Positions 1-9,067 of a stretch of DNA of 64,000 nucleotides are shown here, piece by piece. Source of the DNA: Erysipelothrix urinaevulpis (GTDB lineage Bacteria; Bacillota_I; Bacilli_A; Erysipelotrichales; Erysipelotrichaceae); contig NZ_WTTB01000001.1 of the NCBI RefSeq assembly GCF_009828835.1, forward strand, positions 186,001-250,000. The letters run 5' to 3'. Below the pieces are notes generated by a model. That model made no database searches. It was not told the origin of the DNA and worked only from the letters and a program-made list of their open reading frames with translations. Each line of letters starts with the position of its first letter. The first letter of the stretch is position 1. Both the position numbers and the translations under genes were made by a program.

Positions 1-618
1 CTTGGATTGTATGGGTTTGATCAAGGCAAAGGACATCGCAGTAAACTAACTCAAGGTTTTATTATTGGTTTGTACTTAGCGATTTCTTTTGTTATTTACA
101 CAGTTACAATTAAAAACTTTTCTCACGTGATTCAAATAATTTACGGTCTTCATATTTTAATTTTATTAATTGCATCGTTTATACTTGCGAATATGTCAAG
201 AAGAAGTAAACAAGGGACAGCATGGTATGGGCAAGTATTAGGGTTACGACAATTCATTGAAAAAGCAGAAAAGGATCGTTTAGAGCGCTTGGTGTTTAGT
301 AATCCAAATGTATTTTTTGATGTTTTACCGTATGCATATGTTCTAGATGTGACGGATGTTTGGTCTGAAAAGTTTAAAGATATAGCGATCAGTCAACCTG
401 ATTGGTATCAAACAAACAGTTCAAACTTTACGACTTGGTACATGTGGTCGAGTTTAAACCGAAGTATGAATCATGTTAATTCAAATCTAACCTCAGTTCC
501 AGCGCCTTCAGGTAAATCTGGTGGTGGCGGTAACTTTGGTGGCGGAAGCGGCTTTGGTGGCGGCGGAGGCGGGTTCTCTGGTGGCGGCTTTGGTGGCGGC
601 GGAGGTGGAGGCTGGTAA
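1..618 (+). CDS. DUF2207-type membrane protein, C-terminal part (5' end outside window)
   Basis: The reading frame is open from base 1, so this is the 3' end of a longer gene; the first in-window start-like codon (TTG at 7) is probably internal. Two hydrophobic segments (about residues 18-36 and 43-62 of the visible part) are followed by a soluble stretch and a C-terminal tail made almost only of Gly with some Ser, Phe and Asn, ending in Trp. This layout is typical of DUF2207 predicted membrane proteins, whose function is unknown to me. The stop codon is directly followed by the start of an ABC exporter gene, whose ribosome binding site lies inside the Gly codons of the tail. The family call rests on the tail and topology only. 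Confidence 0.7.
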   Translation, partial: LGLYGFDQGKGHRSKLTQGFIIGLYLAISFVIYTVTIKNFSHVIQIIYGLHILILLIASFILANMSRRSKQGTAWYGQVLGLRQFIEKAEKDRLERLVFSNPNVFFDVLPYAYVLDVTDVWSEKFKDIAISQPDWYQTNSSNFTTWYMWSSLNRSMNHVNSNLTSVPAPSGKSGGGGNFGGGSGFGGGGGGFSGGGFGGGGGGGW

Positions 619-619
619 G

Positions 620-2311
620 ATGTGGAAATATATTAAGAAATATCGCTTTCTTTCCTTCACAGGAGTTGTCTTTAAGTTAATTGAGGCGATTTTTGAATTG
701 TTAATGCCTTTAGCCATGGTGCAAATGATTGACTATGGCGTCCAAATGAAAGATATTGATGTTATAAAATACAATGTAATTTTGATGTTAGTTTTTACTA
801 TAATGGGATATTTAGCGTCACTAACATGTCAAACCATTGCATCCAATGTTGGACAAAAAGTTGCGGGTTCGATTCGTGAAGATTTATTCTTAAAAACTCA
901 AGAGTTTAACCTCGAGGATTTCCGTTTATTTGATGTTGATGGTTTAATGAATCGTTTCACAGTTGATGTTGAAATGGTCCAGGATATGATTGCGAAAACA
1001 ATACGGCTTGCGGTGAGGGCTCCAATCTTGATGGTTGGGAGTCTTTTTGCCATGTATAAAATTAATCCAATGTTAGCGATGACACTTTTAAAGTCTTTTC
1101 CATTAATGATTTTTATTACCATCGTATTTATGAGGTTATCTTTGAAATATCATCGTAGAAGTCAAAAAAATCTTGATGATTTACTTTCGAAATCTAACGA
1201 TACAGTCAGTGGTATGCGAATTGTTAGGGCATATAATCAGGAAAATAAAGAACAGAATAGATTTAGATTTATTAATGAACTCTTGAAAAAAAGTCAACGA
1301 GTGCTTGGTAGAATTGCCAGTTTTTCAAGCCCAGTCACAAACTTAACAATGAATTTTGTCTTAGTCTTGTTGATATATCAAGGGGCATTTCAAATACAAG
1401 ACGGACTGATGACTCAAGGACAAATGATTGCAATCATTAATTATTGTACTCAATTGGTTTTATCATTTATTGTGTTTATGAATTTAGTTTTAATTTTTTC
1501 ACGGGGTGTTGTTTCATCAGGACGGATAGAAGAAGTGTTGAATTATGAAATTGAACGTCAGTATGGCAACAAAAAACTTGATGTGAGTGAAGGGATATCG
1601 ATTGAATTTGTGGATGTAAACTTCAGCGATCCCGTGACAAATAGAACTGTTTTAAAAAATATAAATCTGCACTTAGATTCAGATGAAAATCTTGGTATAT
1701 TTGGCTTAACAGGAAGTGGAAAAACAAGTTTGATGCATCTGATAACTCGTCATATAGAAGCAACAAGTGGTCAAATTTATATCAATCATGAAAAAATAGA
1801 AACCTACGATTTAAAGGATTTGCGAACGAAGATAAATTTTGTGAGTCAGGAACCTTTATTTTTAGAAAAAACATTAAAAGAAAATATTCAAATGTCGTAT
1901 AATTCAGATCCTAAGCAAGCACTTTTACAAGCAGGGGGTAAAGATATCCTTGCGAAAGGATTGGATGTTACTGTATCGGCGTTTGGAAGTAATTTCTCAG
2001 GGGGTCAACGACAACGTATTCATTTATCAAGAGCTTTTGTTAAAGAGAGCTCACTCTTGATTTTAGATGATTCTTTAGGTGGTTTAGATAATCAAACAGC
2101 TAATTTAGTTTTTAATAATATATTAAAGACAGAAAAACAACAAAAAATTGTTATTTCGCAAAAGTTCAAGGAATTATCACGAATGGACCGTATAATCTGT
2201 TTAGAAGATGGGGAAATTGTTGATAATGGCACAGCAGACCAGCTTCTCAAGACCAATGAAAACTTTGCCTTGATGTTTGAATTGCAAGGAGGTGGAGAAC
2301 TTGAATCGTAA
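620..2311 (+). CDS. ABC exporter half-transporter, degenerate-site subunit
   Basis: Multidrug-type ABC half-transporter of 563 residues: an N-terminal six-helix membrane domain and a C-terminal ATPase domain. Walker A is GLTGSGKTS (about residue 362) and the signature is the canonical FSGGQ (about 460). The Walker B run ends LILDDS, so the catalytic Glu is Asp, and the H-loop reads VISQ, with Gln for the switch His. This is the usual non-catalytic half of heterodimeric exporters. The ATG at 620 was chosen because GGAGGTGG lies just upstream; the frame extends further 5' but would be read out of frame through the preceding gene. It overlaps its partner gene by 11 bases. Substrate unknown. Confidence 0.88.
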   Translation: MWKYIKKYRFLSFTGVVFKLIEAIFELLMPLAMVQMIDYGVQMKDIDVIKYNVILMLVFTIMGYLASLTCQTIASNVGQKVAGSIREDLFLKTQEFNLEDFRLFDVDGLMNRFTVDVEMVQDMIAKTIRLAVRAPILMVGSLFAMYKINPMLAMTLLKSFPLMIFITIVFMRLSLKYHRRSQKNLDDLLSKSNDTVSGMRIVRAYNQENKEQNRFRFINELLKKSQRVLGRIASFSSPVTNLTMNFVLVLLIYQGAFQIQDGLMTQGQMIAIINYCTQLVLSFIVFMNLVLIFSRGVVSSGRIEEVLNYEIERQYGNKKLDVSEGISIEFVDVNFSDPVTNRTVLKNINLHLDSDENLGIFGLTGSGKTSLMHLITRHIEATSGQIYINHEKIETYDLKDLRTKINFVSQEPLFLEKTLKENIQMSYNSDPKQALLQAGGKDILAKGLDVTVSAFGSNFSGGQRQRIHLSRAFVKESSLLILDDSLGGLDNQTANLVFNNILKTEKQQKIVISQKFKELSRMDRIICLEDGEIVDNGTADQLLKTNENFALMFELQGGGELES

Positions 2312-3971
2312 AAATATATTAATGCTTTTCACAATGGTTATCCTTAGTATAATATCAAGTTTAAGTTTGATGCTTAGCCCGTTATATATTGGAAACGCAG
2401 TGGATGTGATGGTTTATCAATCAACGAACTTTGACATGGTTAAAACATATTTATTCATCGTGATTGTTTGTTATGGTGTTCACTTTGTCACAACGGTCTT
2501 TTTGAATTTAATAGCGTATCGTTTATCTGTGAATGAAGTTTTTGATAAGCGTAATCAAATGCATGGACGGTTATTAAAGCTGCCTATGTCACATTTGGAT
2601 TTAGTTAGTACTGCTAAGATTCAAAATCTTATCGGGAATGATTCTAACCGATTAGCAGATGGCTTAGCTCTTTTATTAAGTCAAACATTTGTTTCGGGAT
2701 TCACTGTTTTAATTGCAGTTTTCATGATGTTAAGTGTTAATGTGATGATGACCATTACGGTATTGGTGTTTAGTCCGTTCTTATTTTTAATTTCAACAAA
2801 GATTGGGCATTCCTCATTGAAGGCGTACAGGGAACAACAAAGTGCTTTGGATGATTTGAGTTCCTACACACGAAACAATCTACAGAGTCATGTTTTAATT
2901 AAAGATTATAATTATGAAGATGATGCAATTAAAGAGTTTATTGAACATAATCGTAATTTAAATGAAAAAGGTATCAGAGCACAAGTCCTTTCGTCTTATA
3001 TTAATCCAAGCTCGCGGCTCGTTAATAATTTGTTGAATGTTTTTATAGCGATTGCGGGAGCCTATGTTTTTTGGAATGGTGCAATTACAATTGGTGGCTT
3101 TTTAAGCTTTACAAGTTATTTGTTAATGTATACAAAACCTGTGAATGAACTGAGTGCAATGTTTGCAGATCTTATCGCAGCCAAAGCATCTAATGAAAGA
3201 ATTCGTACATTTTTAAAACTTCCAATTGAAGAAGATTCTTCAATTGACTTTAAGGGTCAAGATATTGATATCGGATTTAAAAATGTTGATTTTGCCTACA
3301 CCAAAGATCAAGAACTTATTCAAAATTTAAACTTATGTGTTGAAAATAAATCGAAATTAGCCATTGTTGGGCCGACGGGTGCAGGAAAATCGACCATGAT
3401 TAACTTGTTAATGCGATACTATAATCCAACCTCAGGTAAAATACTCTTTGATGATGCAGAGTTGAATGATTATTCAAGGCAATCAATCCGTCATAAAATT
3501 GGAATTGTACTTCAAGAACCTTGGGTTTATGATGGCACAATTTTTGAAAATATCGCTTATGGTGATGAGGATGCAAGTCTAGAAGACGTAATTATAGCCT
3601 CAAAACAAGCAATGTTTCATGATGTTGTTATGCAATTTGAAGAGGGATATGATAGCAATGCATCGAGGTTATCTCTTGGTGAGAAACAAATGTTAACGAT
3701 TGCAAGAGCATTGCTGTTGGAACAAGAAATCTACATTCTCGATGAAGCAACGAGTAATCTTGATTCCTTAACAGAGTATAAAATTCAGGAAGCATTTCAA
3801 AAAATCATGGAAAATCACACAAGTGTCGTGATTGCTCATCGTTTGCATACAATTCAAGATGCTAAAACTATTATTGTAATGAAAGATGGAAAAATTATTG
3901 AACAGGGTAACCACGATGAACTTATGGAAGCAGAGGGTTTTTACAAAAACTTATATGAAAGTCAGTTTTAA
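2301..3971 (+). CDS. ABC exporter half-transporter, catalytic-site subunit
   Basis: A 556-residue half-transporter pairing with the preceding gene. Walker A GPTGAGKST (about residue 357), Walker B ILDEATSNLD with the catalytic Glu, and an H-loop IAHR are intact, but the signature is LSLGE instead of LSGGQ. With the partner's Asp/Gln substitutions this gives one intact and one degenerate ATP site, as in LmrCD/BmrCD-type heterodimers. The start is TTG at 2301, placed 6 bases after AGGAGGTGG; an upstream in-frame TTG at 2277 has no ribosome binding site. The substrate, possibly a drug, lipid or peptide, cannot be read from sequence. Confidence 0.88.
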   Translation: MNRKNILMLFTMVILSIISSLSLMLSPLYIGNAVDVMVYQSTNFDMVKTYLFIVIVCYGVHFVTTVFLNLIAYRLSVNEVFDKRNQMHGRLLKLPMSHLDLVSTAKIQNLIGNDSNRLADGLALLLSQTFVSGFTVLIAVFMMLSVNVMMTITVLVFSPFLFLISTKIGHSSLKAYREQQSALDDLSSYTRNNLQSHVLIKDYNYEDDAIKEFIEHNRNLNEKGIRAQVLSSYINPSSRLVNNLLNVFIAIAGAYVFWNGAITIGGFLSFTSYLLMYTKPVNELSAMFADLIAAKASNERIRTFLKLPIEEDSSIDFKGQDIDIGFKNVDFAYTKDQELIQNLNLCVENKSKLAIVGPTGAGKSTMINLLMRYYNPTSGKILFDDAELNDYSRQSIRHKIGIVLQEPWVYDGTIFENIAYGDEDASLEDVIIASKQAMFHDVVMQFEEGYDSNASRLSLGEKQMLTIARALLLEQEIYILDEATSNLDSLTEYKIQEAFQKIMENHTSVVIAHRLHTIQDAKTIIVMKDGKIIEQGNHDELMEAEGFYKNLYESQF

Positions 3972-4008
3972 AGAGGAATTAATTGCGTCATGAAATTTTA
4001 CTAATTCA

Positions 4009-4017
4009 TGATATAAT
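4009..4017 (+). promoter_or_regulatory. Extended -10 promoter for cdaA operon
   Basis: TGATATAAT is a perfect TGnTATAAT extended -10 element about 22 bases before the cdaA start. No good -35 lies at the usual distance, which extended -10 promoters tolerate. Confidence 0.55.
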
Positions 4018-4038
4018 TGTTAAGACTAGGAGGTTCTT

Positions 4039-5706
4039 ATGCCACTAAATATATTTACGCTGCAATCAGTATTACGCGGCATTAAAATGATTATTGATTT
4101 TATTATTATTTGGGTTCTTGTCTACTACTTATTAAGAATCGTACGGAACAATTCACGTACTGTCCAAATATTTAAAGGAATTGTATTGGTAATTGCAATG
4201 CAAGTTGTTGCAAGTTTTGCCGGATTTAAAACAACAAAAGCACTATTAGACTTTATGCTTCAGTATGGTGTGTTGGTTGTTGTTATTATTTTCCAACAAG
4301 AAATCCGTGCTGTTTTAGAAAGACTTGGAAAAACATCGGTCTTTTCTGCACTGCATTCTCTATCTGGAAATGAAAAAGACCAGTTGATTGAGGAATTAGT
4401 CAATGCAACGACTGAATTGTCTGAGAAGCGCATTGGGGCTCTAATTACATTAGAACAGGGGCATTCACTTGTTGATTATATTAAGACTGGTACACCGATT
4501 AACGCGACAGTTACAGCTGACATTTTAACGTCTATTTTTGTTACATCCACACCACTTCATGATGGAGCGGTTATTGTTCAAGGTGATAGAATTGCGTGTG
4601 CATCAGCTTATTTCCCACCAACCAATTTAGATTTACCTTCGAAATATGGTGCACGTCACCGTGCTGCATTGGGAATTAGCGAAGTAACAGATTCAGTCAC
4701 GATTGTTGTTTCAGAAGAAACAGGAACAATCTCAATCGCTGAAGCCGGAAAACTACGTGAAATGGATGAAACAAGTTTACGTGAATATTTAAACTTATTG
4801 ATTCAAAATAGTGAACAAGAACTAAGTAGAAGTTTAGAAAAATCACGTCGTCGTAAATTTAATTGGAATCGTTTAAATATTGATCCAATTAAAGTTGAAA
4901 AAGTTGATACTGATGATCTAGTGATTAAAAAAGAAGTCAAGGATGAAGATAAAGAAAGTCCAATGACAAAACTTCGTGGTATTTTTGAACGTAAGAAAAA
5001 AGACCATGAAGATAAAAAAGAAGAAAAAATGGTCTCTAAACGAGAAGAAAAAGAAAAGCGAGAACTTGAGAAGGTAGAAGCTGAAAAGAAAGCTGAAGCT
5101 GAGAAGAAGGCAGAAGCTGAGAAGAAAGCCGAAGCTGAGAAGAAAGCCGAAGCTGAGAAGAAAGCAGAAGCTGAAAAGAAAGCTGAAGCTGAGAAGAAGG
5201 CAGAAGCTGAGAAGAAGGCAGAAGCTGAGAAGAAGGCAGAAGCTGAAAAGAAAGCTGAAGCTGAGAAGAAAGCTGAAGCTGAGAAGAAGGCAGAAGCTGA
5301 AAAGAAAGCGGAAGCAGAGAAGAAGGTAGAAGCTGAGAAGAAAGCAGAAGCTAAAAAGAAAGCCGAAGCTGAGAAGAAGGCAGAAGCTAAAAAGAAAGCC
5401 GAAGCTGAGAAGAAGGCAGAAGCTAAAAAGAAAGCAGAAGCTGAGAAGAAAGCAGAGGCTAAAAAGAAAGCCGAAGCTAAGAAGAAAGCAGAAGCTAAGA
5501 AAAAAGCTGAGGAAATCAAAGCATCAGAAGAGAAAAAAGAAACTGTAAAGAGTTCAGATGACCTTGAGTTAGGCAAGTCAATTGAGCAAATTGAATTGTT
5601 AGTCGATGGTGCAGAAGAAGTAGAAACCAAAGCAAAGAAAAAAAATGGTGAAAAAACCAATGAAGTAAACGATGGAGGTGAAGGCAATGAAGGAAAAGAG
5701 TCCTAA
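4039..5706 (+). CDS. cdaA: Diadenylate cyclase CdaA with long charged repeat tail
   Basis: Makes cyclic di-AMP from two ATP at the membrane. Residues 1-80 hold three hydrophobic segments, followed by the DAC domain with the DGA motif at 175-177 and RHR at 206-208, both intact. CdaA proteins are usually about 270-290 residues; this one has 555. After the DAC domain comes a Lys/Glu-rich linker and then 24 tandem hexapeptides of the form AEAEKK or AEAKKK (residues 346-489), predicted to be a long charged helix, and an acidic/basic tail to the end. ATG 4039 follows AGGAGG. It overlaps cdaR by 20 bases, and the cdaA-cdaR-glmM order is the conserved one for cell-wall and osmotic homeostasis. The tail is the odd feature; its role is unknown. 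Confidence 0.93.
   Translation: MPLNIFTLQSVLRGIKMIIDFIIIWVLVYYLLRIVRNNSRTVQIFKGIVLVIAMQVVASFAGFKTTKALLDFMLQYGVLVVVIIFQQEIRAVLERLGKTSVFSALHSLSGNEKDQLIEELVNATTELSEKRIGALITLEQGHSLVDYIKTGTPINATVTADILTSIFVTSTPLHDGAVIVQGDRIACASAYFPPTNLDLPSKYGARHRAALGISEVTDSVTIVVSEETGTISIAEAGKLREMDETSLREYLNLLIQNSEQELSRSLEKSRRRKFNWNRLNIDPIKVEKVDTDDLVIKKEVKDEDKESPMTKLRGIFERKKKDHEDKKEEKMVSKREEKEKRELEKVEAEKKAEAEKKAEAEKKAEAEKKAEAEKKAEAEKKAEAEKKAEAEKKAEAEKKAEAEKKAEAEKKAEAEKKAEAEKKAEAEKKVEAEKKAEAKKKAEAEKKAEAKKKAEAEKKAEAKKKAEAEKKAEAKKKAEAKKKAEAKKKAEEIKASEEKKETVKSSDDLELGKSIEQIELLVDGAEEVETKAKKKNGEKTNEVNDGGEGNEGKES
5074..5505 (+). repeat. 24 x 18-bp in-frame tandem repeat inside cdaA
   Basis: Twenty-four consecutive 18-base units encode V/A-E-A-E/K-K-K. 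The first 15 units are VEAEKK or AEAEKK. From 5344 onward, units alternate AEAKKK and AEAEKK, then end with three AEAKKK. Codon differences between units (gct/gcc/gca, aag/aaa) show partial divergence. All units keep the frame. Such arrays commonly change copy number by slippage. Confidence 0.95.
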
Positions 5707-7063
5707 AAATACAAATCCTAAGTTTAATTCAGAAGAAAAATTAGAACTTGCTCAACGAATTGCCCGTCAATCCGAAAAGTTTAGTCGACGAACAGAGGCA
5801 ATAGGAAATGGATTTTTCAGAATTTTACGCTGGTTAAGTGATAGTTTTGACAAAATTTTATTCAATCCAAGACATTCCAAGTTTGTTGCATTTGCATTAT
5901 CAGGTTTAATATTTTTAGCCTTAAATGCAAATGATGCAGGAGCAACAGCAACGTTAAAAAATTCAAAAGAATTAAAAGACGTTAATGTATCCTTGGTTTA
6001 TAACGAAGAAATGTATGAAATTAGTGGGTATGATGAAAAAGTAAACATTGGAGTCATAGGAGATTATTCTGATATTTCAATGGTTTCAGATGTCTCGGAT
6101 TACTCAGTAGAACTTGACTTAGGTGGATTAACAGAAGGTACACACCGAGTTCCGTATAAAGCAATCGGGTTTTCTTCTAGAATCAAAACATATATAGAAC
6201 CTGCTACGGCAGAAATTACAATTCGTAAAAAAGAAACTAAGACTGTCCAATTGAGTTATGACTTTATTAATCTTGATAAGTTAGATCCAAAATATGTCTT
6301 AGGTGAACCAGAATTTGAATCAAGAGATGTTTCAATCAAAGCCTCAAAAGAGACACTATCAAACGTTGCATTTGTTAAAGCATTAATTGATGTTTCAGGT
6401 CAAACGGAAGAATTTACGACTGAAGCGGAGTTAGTTGCTTATAATCAACAAGGTGAGAAAATCGAGAGTGTTGACATTATACCGAAGAAAGCAAAAGTAA
6501 AAGTGGGTGTCAGTTCGCCGCACAAAACGGTGCCTGTCCGTCCTATTTTTGAAGGAGAAGTACCAAATAATAAAGCAATTAAAGAAGTAAAGATGGATCA
6601 CGAAGCAATTACAATTTATGCGCCACAATCAGTCTTAGATAGCATTGATGAAGTTGTTGTTCCAATTCCAGCCGCAAGTTTAACAGATGATACAAAAACT
6701 GTTCAAAATGTGAGTTTACCATCAGGTGTCCGTTTCGGTACCGTAAGTAAAGTCAATATGGAAATTAAACTTGGAAAAGGAATCAGTAAAAAATTCGATA
6801 AAGTTCCGATTAACTGGCGATACAATGTGAATGGTTATAAAATGTCACCGGTTAATAAAGATGATGTATACACCAGCATAGAAGTCTTTGGTACTGAAGA
6901 AAACGTTAAGAAATTTACTGTCGACAATGTTTGGGTATATATTGATATGAGAAATGTTGAGGTTGGCGATAATCAAGAAGGTAAGTTATATATTGAGTCA
7001 TCAACACCTTACTTAGACATTAAATCAAGTAAGGAATCAATAATTTTCAATGTTATAGAATAG
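5687..7063 (+). CDS. cdaR: CdaR (YbbR-domain) regulator of diadenylate cyclase
   Basis: A 458-residue single-pass membrane protein. A cytoplasmic N-terminus of about 60 residues precedes one hydrophobic segment (near residue 65-80), then several repeated beta-rich YbbR domains predicted outside the cell. CdaR proteins bind CdaA in the membrane and modulate its activity. The ATG at 5687 is preferred over the in-frame ATG at 5672 because GGAGGTGAAGG lies 5' of it. It overlaps cdaA by 20 bases and is followed by glmM after 14 bases, so translation is probably coupled. Identity rests on gene order and YbbR-like repeats. Confidence 0.9.
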   Translation: MKEKSPKNTNPKFNSEEKLELAQRIARQSEKFSRRTEAIGNGFFRILRWLSDSFDKILFNPRHSKFVAFALSGLIFLALNANDAGATATLKNSKELKDVNVSLVYNEEMYEISGYDEKVNIGVIGDYSDISMVSDVSDYSVELDLGGLTEGTHRVPYKAIGFSSRIKTYIEPATAEITIRKKETKTVQLSYDFINLDKLDPKYVLGEPEFESRDVSIKASKETLSNVAFVKALIDVSGQTEEFTTEAELVAYNQQGEKIESVDIIPKKAKVKVGVSSPHKTVPVRPIFEGEVPNNKAIKEVKMDHEAITIYAPQSVLDSIDEVVVPIPAASLTDDTKTVQNVSLPSGVRFGTVSKVNMEIKLGKGISKKFDKVPINWRYNVNGYKMSPVNKDDVYTSIEVFGTEENVKKFTVDNVWVYIDMRNVEVGDNQEGKLYIESSTPYLDIKSSKESIIFNVIE

Positions 7064-7077
7064 GTAGGGGTTTTTGA

Positions 7078-8394
7078 ATGATTGGGTTTGGAACAGATGG
7101 AATACGTGGTCAATTTAATACAGAATTAACTGTAGAAATTGCCGTAAAATTAGGTGAGTTTTTAGGAAATAAAAATAAAGGAAAGCGCATTTTAATCGGG
7201 GAAGACACAAGAATTTCTTCTCCGATTCTTGCGAAAGCAGTGGCTGTGGGAGCAAGTTCAATGGGAGCAAATGTCTATCTAATGGGCGTTTGTCCTACTC
7301 CTGCACTAGCATACGTAATTCCAACCGAAAAATTTGCAGCGGGTGTCATGATATCAGCGAGTCATAATCCCTATTATGACAATGGATTGAAAGTTTTTAA
7401 TCAACAAGGAATGAAATTAACCCTTGAAGAAGAAGCAGAAATTGAACAATATATTCAGGGTGAAACACAACTTGTAAGACCCATCAGTGCAGAAGTTGCG
7501 AAAATAATAGAGTATCCCCAAGGTTTAGAACACTATATTAAACACATAGAGAGTTTTACAAAACGGAATTTCTCTGGACTACGCGTGGTTCTAGACTGTG
7601 CAAATGGTTCATCGATTTCAACAGCTGAACAGATTTTCACAGACTTAGGTGCTGATGTTTTGGCGATAAACACATCAGCAGACGGGTTTAATATTAACGA
7701 AAATTGTGGTTCAACTCATATTAATGTGGTCAGAGACGAAGTCATAAAGCATCAGGCAGATTTTGGATTTGCATTTGATGGTGATGCTGATCGTTGTTTA
7801 GCAGTCGATGGACGTGGAAATATTATTGATGGAGATAAACTGCTCTATGTTCTAGCCAAAGATATGATGCAAGATGATACGTTAAAAGACAACACAGTCG
7901 TGACAACAGTGATGGCTAATTTAGGATTTATGAAATCGTGCGAAAAATTAGGTATCCACGTTGAAATTACGGATGTCGGCGATAAATATGTCTTTGAAGC
8001 TATGCATAAAAATGATTATAAATTAGGTGGAGAACAGTCCGGACATGTTATTTTAAAAGATTTCGCAACGACAGGTGATGGTGTGCTGACAGCATTAAAA
8101 GTAACGGATATTATGGTTAAAAACGAAGCGAGTCTAGAAGAACTAACAAAAGACTGTGCTACTTATCCACAAGTTTTAGAAAAAGTTATGGTTGAAAACA
8201 AGCATGAAATGATGGAATTAGCAATCATTCAAGATAAAATTAAGGAAATAGAAACGAACCTTGGAGATGACGGACGTGTATTAGTTCGACCATCAGGTAC
8301 AGAACCTGTTATCAGAGTTATGGTTGAAGCGAAAGAACATGAGTTGTGCCAGAAGTATGTCAATGATATGATTAAAGTGATCAACAACATATAA
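7078..8394 (+). CDS. glmM: Phosphoglucosamine mutase
   Basis: Converts glucosamine-6-phosphate to glucosamine-1-phosphate for UDP-GlcNAc and peptidoglycan synthesis. The protein (438 residues) starts with TDGIRG, has the phosphoserine motif ISASHNP with Ser95, the Mg-binding DGDADR (234-239) and the C-terminal phosphate-binding RPSGTEP. Length is normal for the family. Third gene of the cdaA-cdaR-glmM operon, a conserved arrangement that links wall precursor supply with cyclic di-AMP; GlmM is known to bind CdaA in some Bacillota. All key motifs look intact. Confidence 0.96.
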   Translation: MIGFGTDGIRGQFNTELTVEIAVKLGEFLGNKNKGKRILIGEDTRISSPILAKAVAVGASSMGANVYLMGVCPTPALAYVIPTEKFAAGVMISASHNPYYDNGLKVFNQQGMKLTLEEEAEIEQYIQGETQLVRPISAEVAKIIEYPQGLEHYIKHIESFTKRNFSGLRVVLDCANGSSISTAEQIFTDLGADVLAINTSADGFNINENCGSTHINVVRDEVIKHQADFGFAFDGDADRCLAVDGRGNIIDGDKLLYVLAKDMMQDDTLKDNTVVTTVMANLGFMKSCEKLGIHVEITDVGDKYVFEAMHKNDYKLGGEQSGHVILKDFATTGDGVLTALKVTDIMVKNEASLEELTKDCATYPQVLEKVMVENKHEMMELAIIQDKIKEIETNLGDDGRVLVRPSGTEPVIRVMVEAKEHELCQKYVNDMIKVINNI

Positions 8395-8410
8395 AAAATA
8401 GGTGATAAAA

Positions 8411-9067
8411 ATGAAATATGTGATCAACATAGTAGAAGACGAAAAAGATTTAAATGAACTCGTAAAGAGTTATCTTGAGAATGCAGGTTATGAGGTTCGT
8501 TCGTACTATACATACGATGAAGCTAATGCACATGTTCAAGATGACGATGTTCATCTTTGGATTTTAGATATAATGTTGGATAATAAAAGTGGATTTGATT
8601 TGATTGAACGAATTAAAGCATATTCACCAACAACTCCCGTTGTATTTATGTCTGCTCGTGACAAAGAGTTCGACCGTATTATTGGATTGGAAAAAGGAAG
8701 TGATGATTACATCACGAAACCATTTTCGCCTAAAGAACTTGTTTTACGTGTTAATAACATTATACGCCGTGCCTATAGTCAAGATATTCAAACTGAAGTT
8801 GATGGTTATGTTATCGATGAAAAACAACGTACAGCAACAAAGGATGGGATGGAACTCGAACTGACCACCAAAGAATTTGATTTGTTGATGTTGTTTATTA
8901 AAAATAGAGGTGTGGCCTTTACTCGTGAACAAATATTAGTTCATGTTTGGGAGACAAATTATTTTGGATCCGATCGAGTTGTGGATGATACCTTGCGTCG
9001 ATTACGTAAAAAAATGCCAGGATTAAATATCCAAACAATTTATGGTTTTGGGTATCGACTCGGATGA
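8411..9067 (+). CDS. OmpR/PhoB-family response regulator
   Basis: A 218-residue two-domain regulator. The receiver domain has acidic residues E9/D10, phospho-acceptor D53 and K103 (TKPF). A winged-helix DNA-binding domain follows (about 125-218), with the family's typical ending YGFGYRLG. ATG 8411 is chosen because AGGTGA lies 6 bases 5'; the frame opens with a GTG at 8402 that would overlap this site. Its stop overlaps the histidine kinase start (ATGA), so the pair is coupled. It lies 16 bases after glmM, within the same run of genes. The signal and targets are unknown. Confidence 0.93.
   Translation: MKYVINIVEDEKDLNELVKSYLENAGYEVRSYYTYDEANAHVQDDDVHLWILDIMLDNKSGFDLIERIKAYSPTTPVVFMSARDKEFDRIIGLEKGSDDYITKPFSPKELVLRVNNIIRRAYSQDIQTEVDGYVIDEKQRTATKDGMELELTTKEFDLLMLFIKNRGVAFTREQILVHVWETNYFGSDRVVDDTLRRLRKKMPGLNIQTIYGFGYRLG

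Noticed and set aside
521-619. Upstream extension of the first ABC exporter gene
   Set aside because: It overlaps the Gly-rich coding tail of the preceding gene in another frame; the ATG at 620 has a strong ribosome binding site.
5074-5505. Regular short repeats that might suggest a CRISPR array
   Set aside because: Units are 18 bases, contiguous without spacers, and keep one reading frame inside cdaA.
4803-5687. Long minus-strand frame opposite cdaA (Ala/Ser/Phe repeats)
   Set aside because: It is the shadow of the 18-bp in-frame repeat; no ribosome binding site and low-complexity content.
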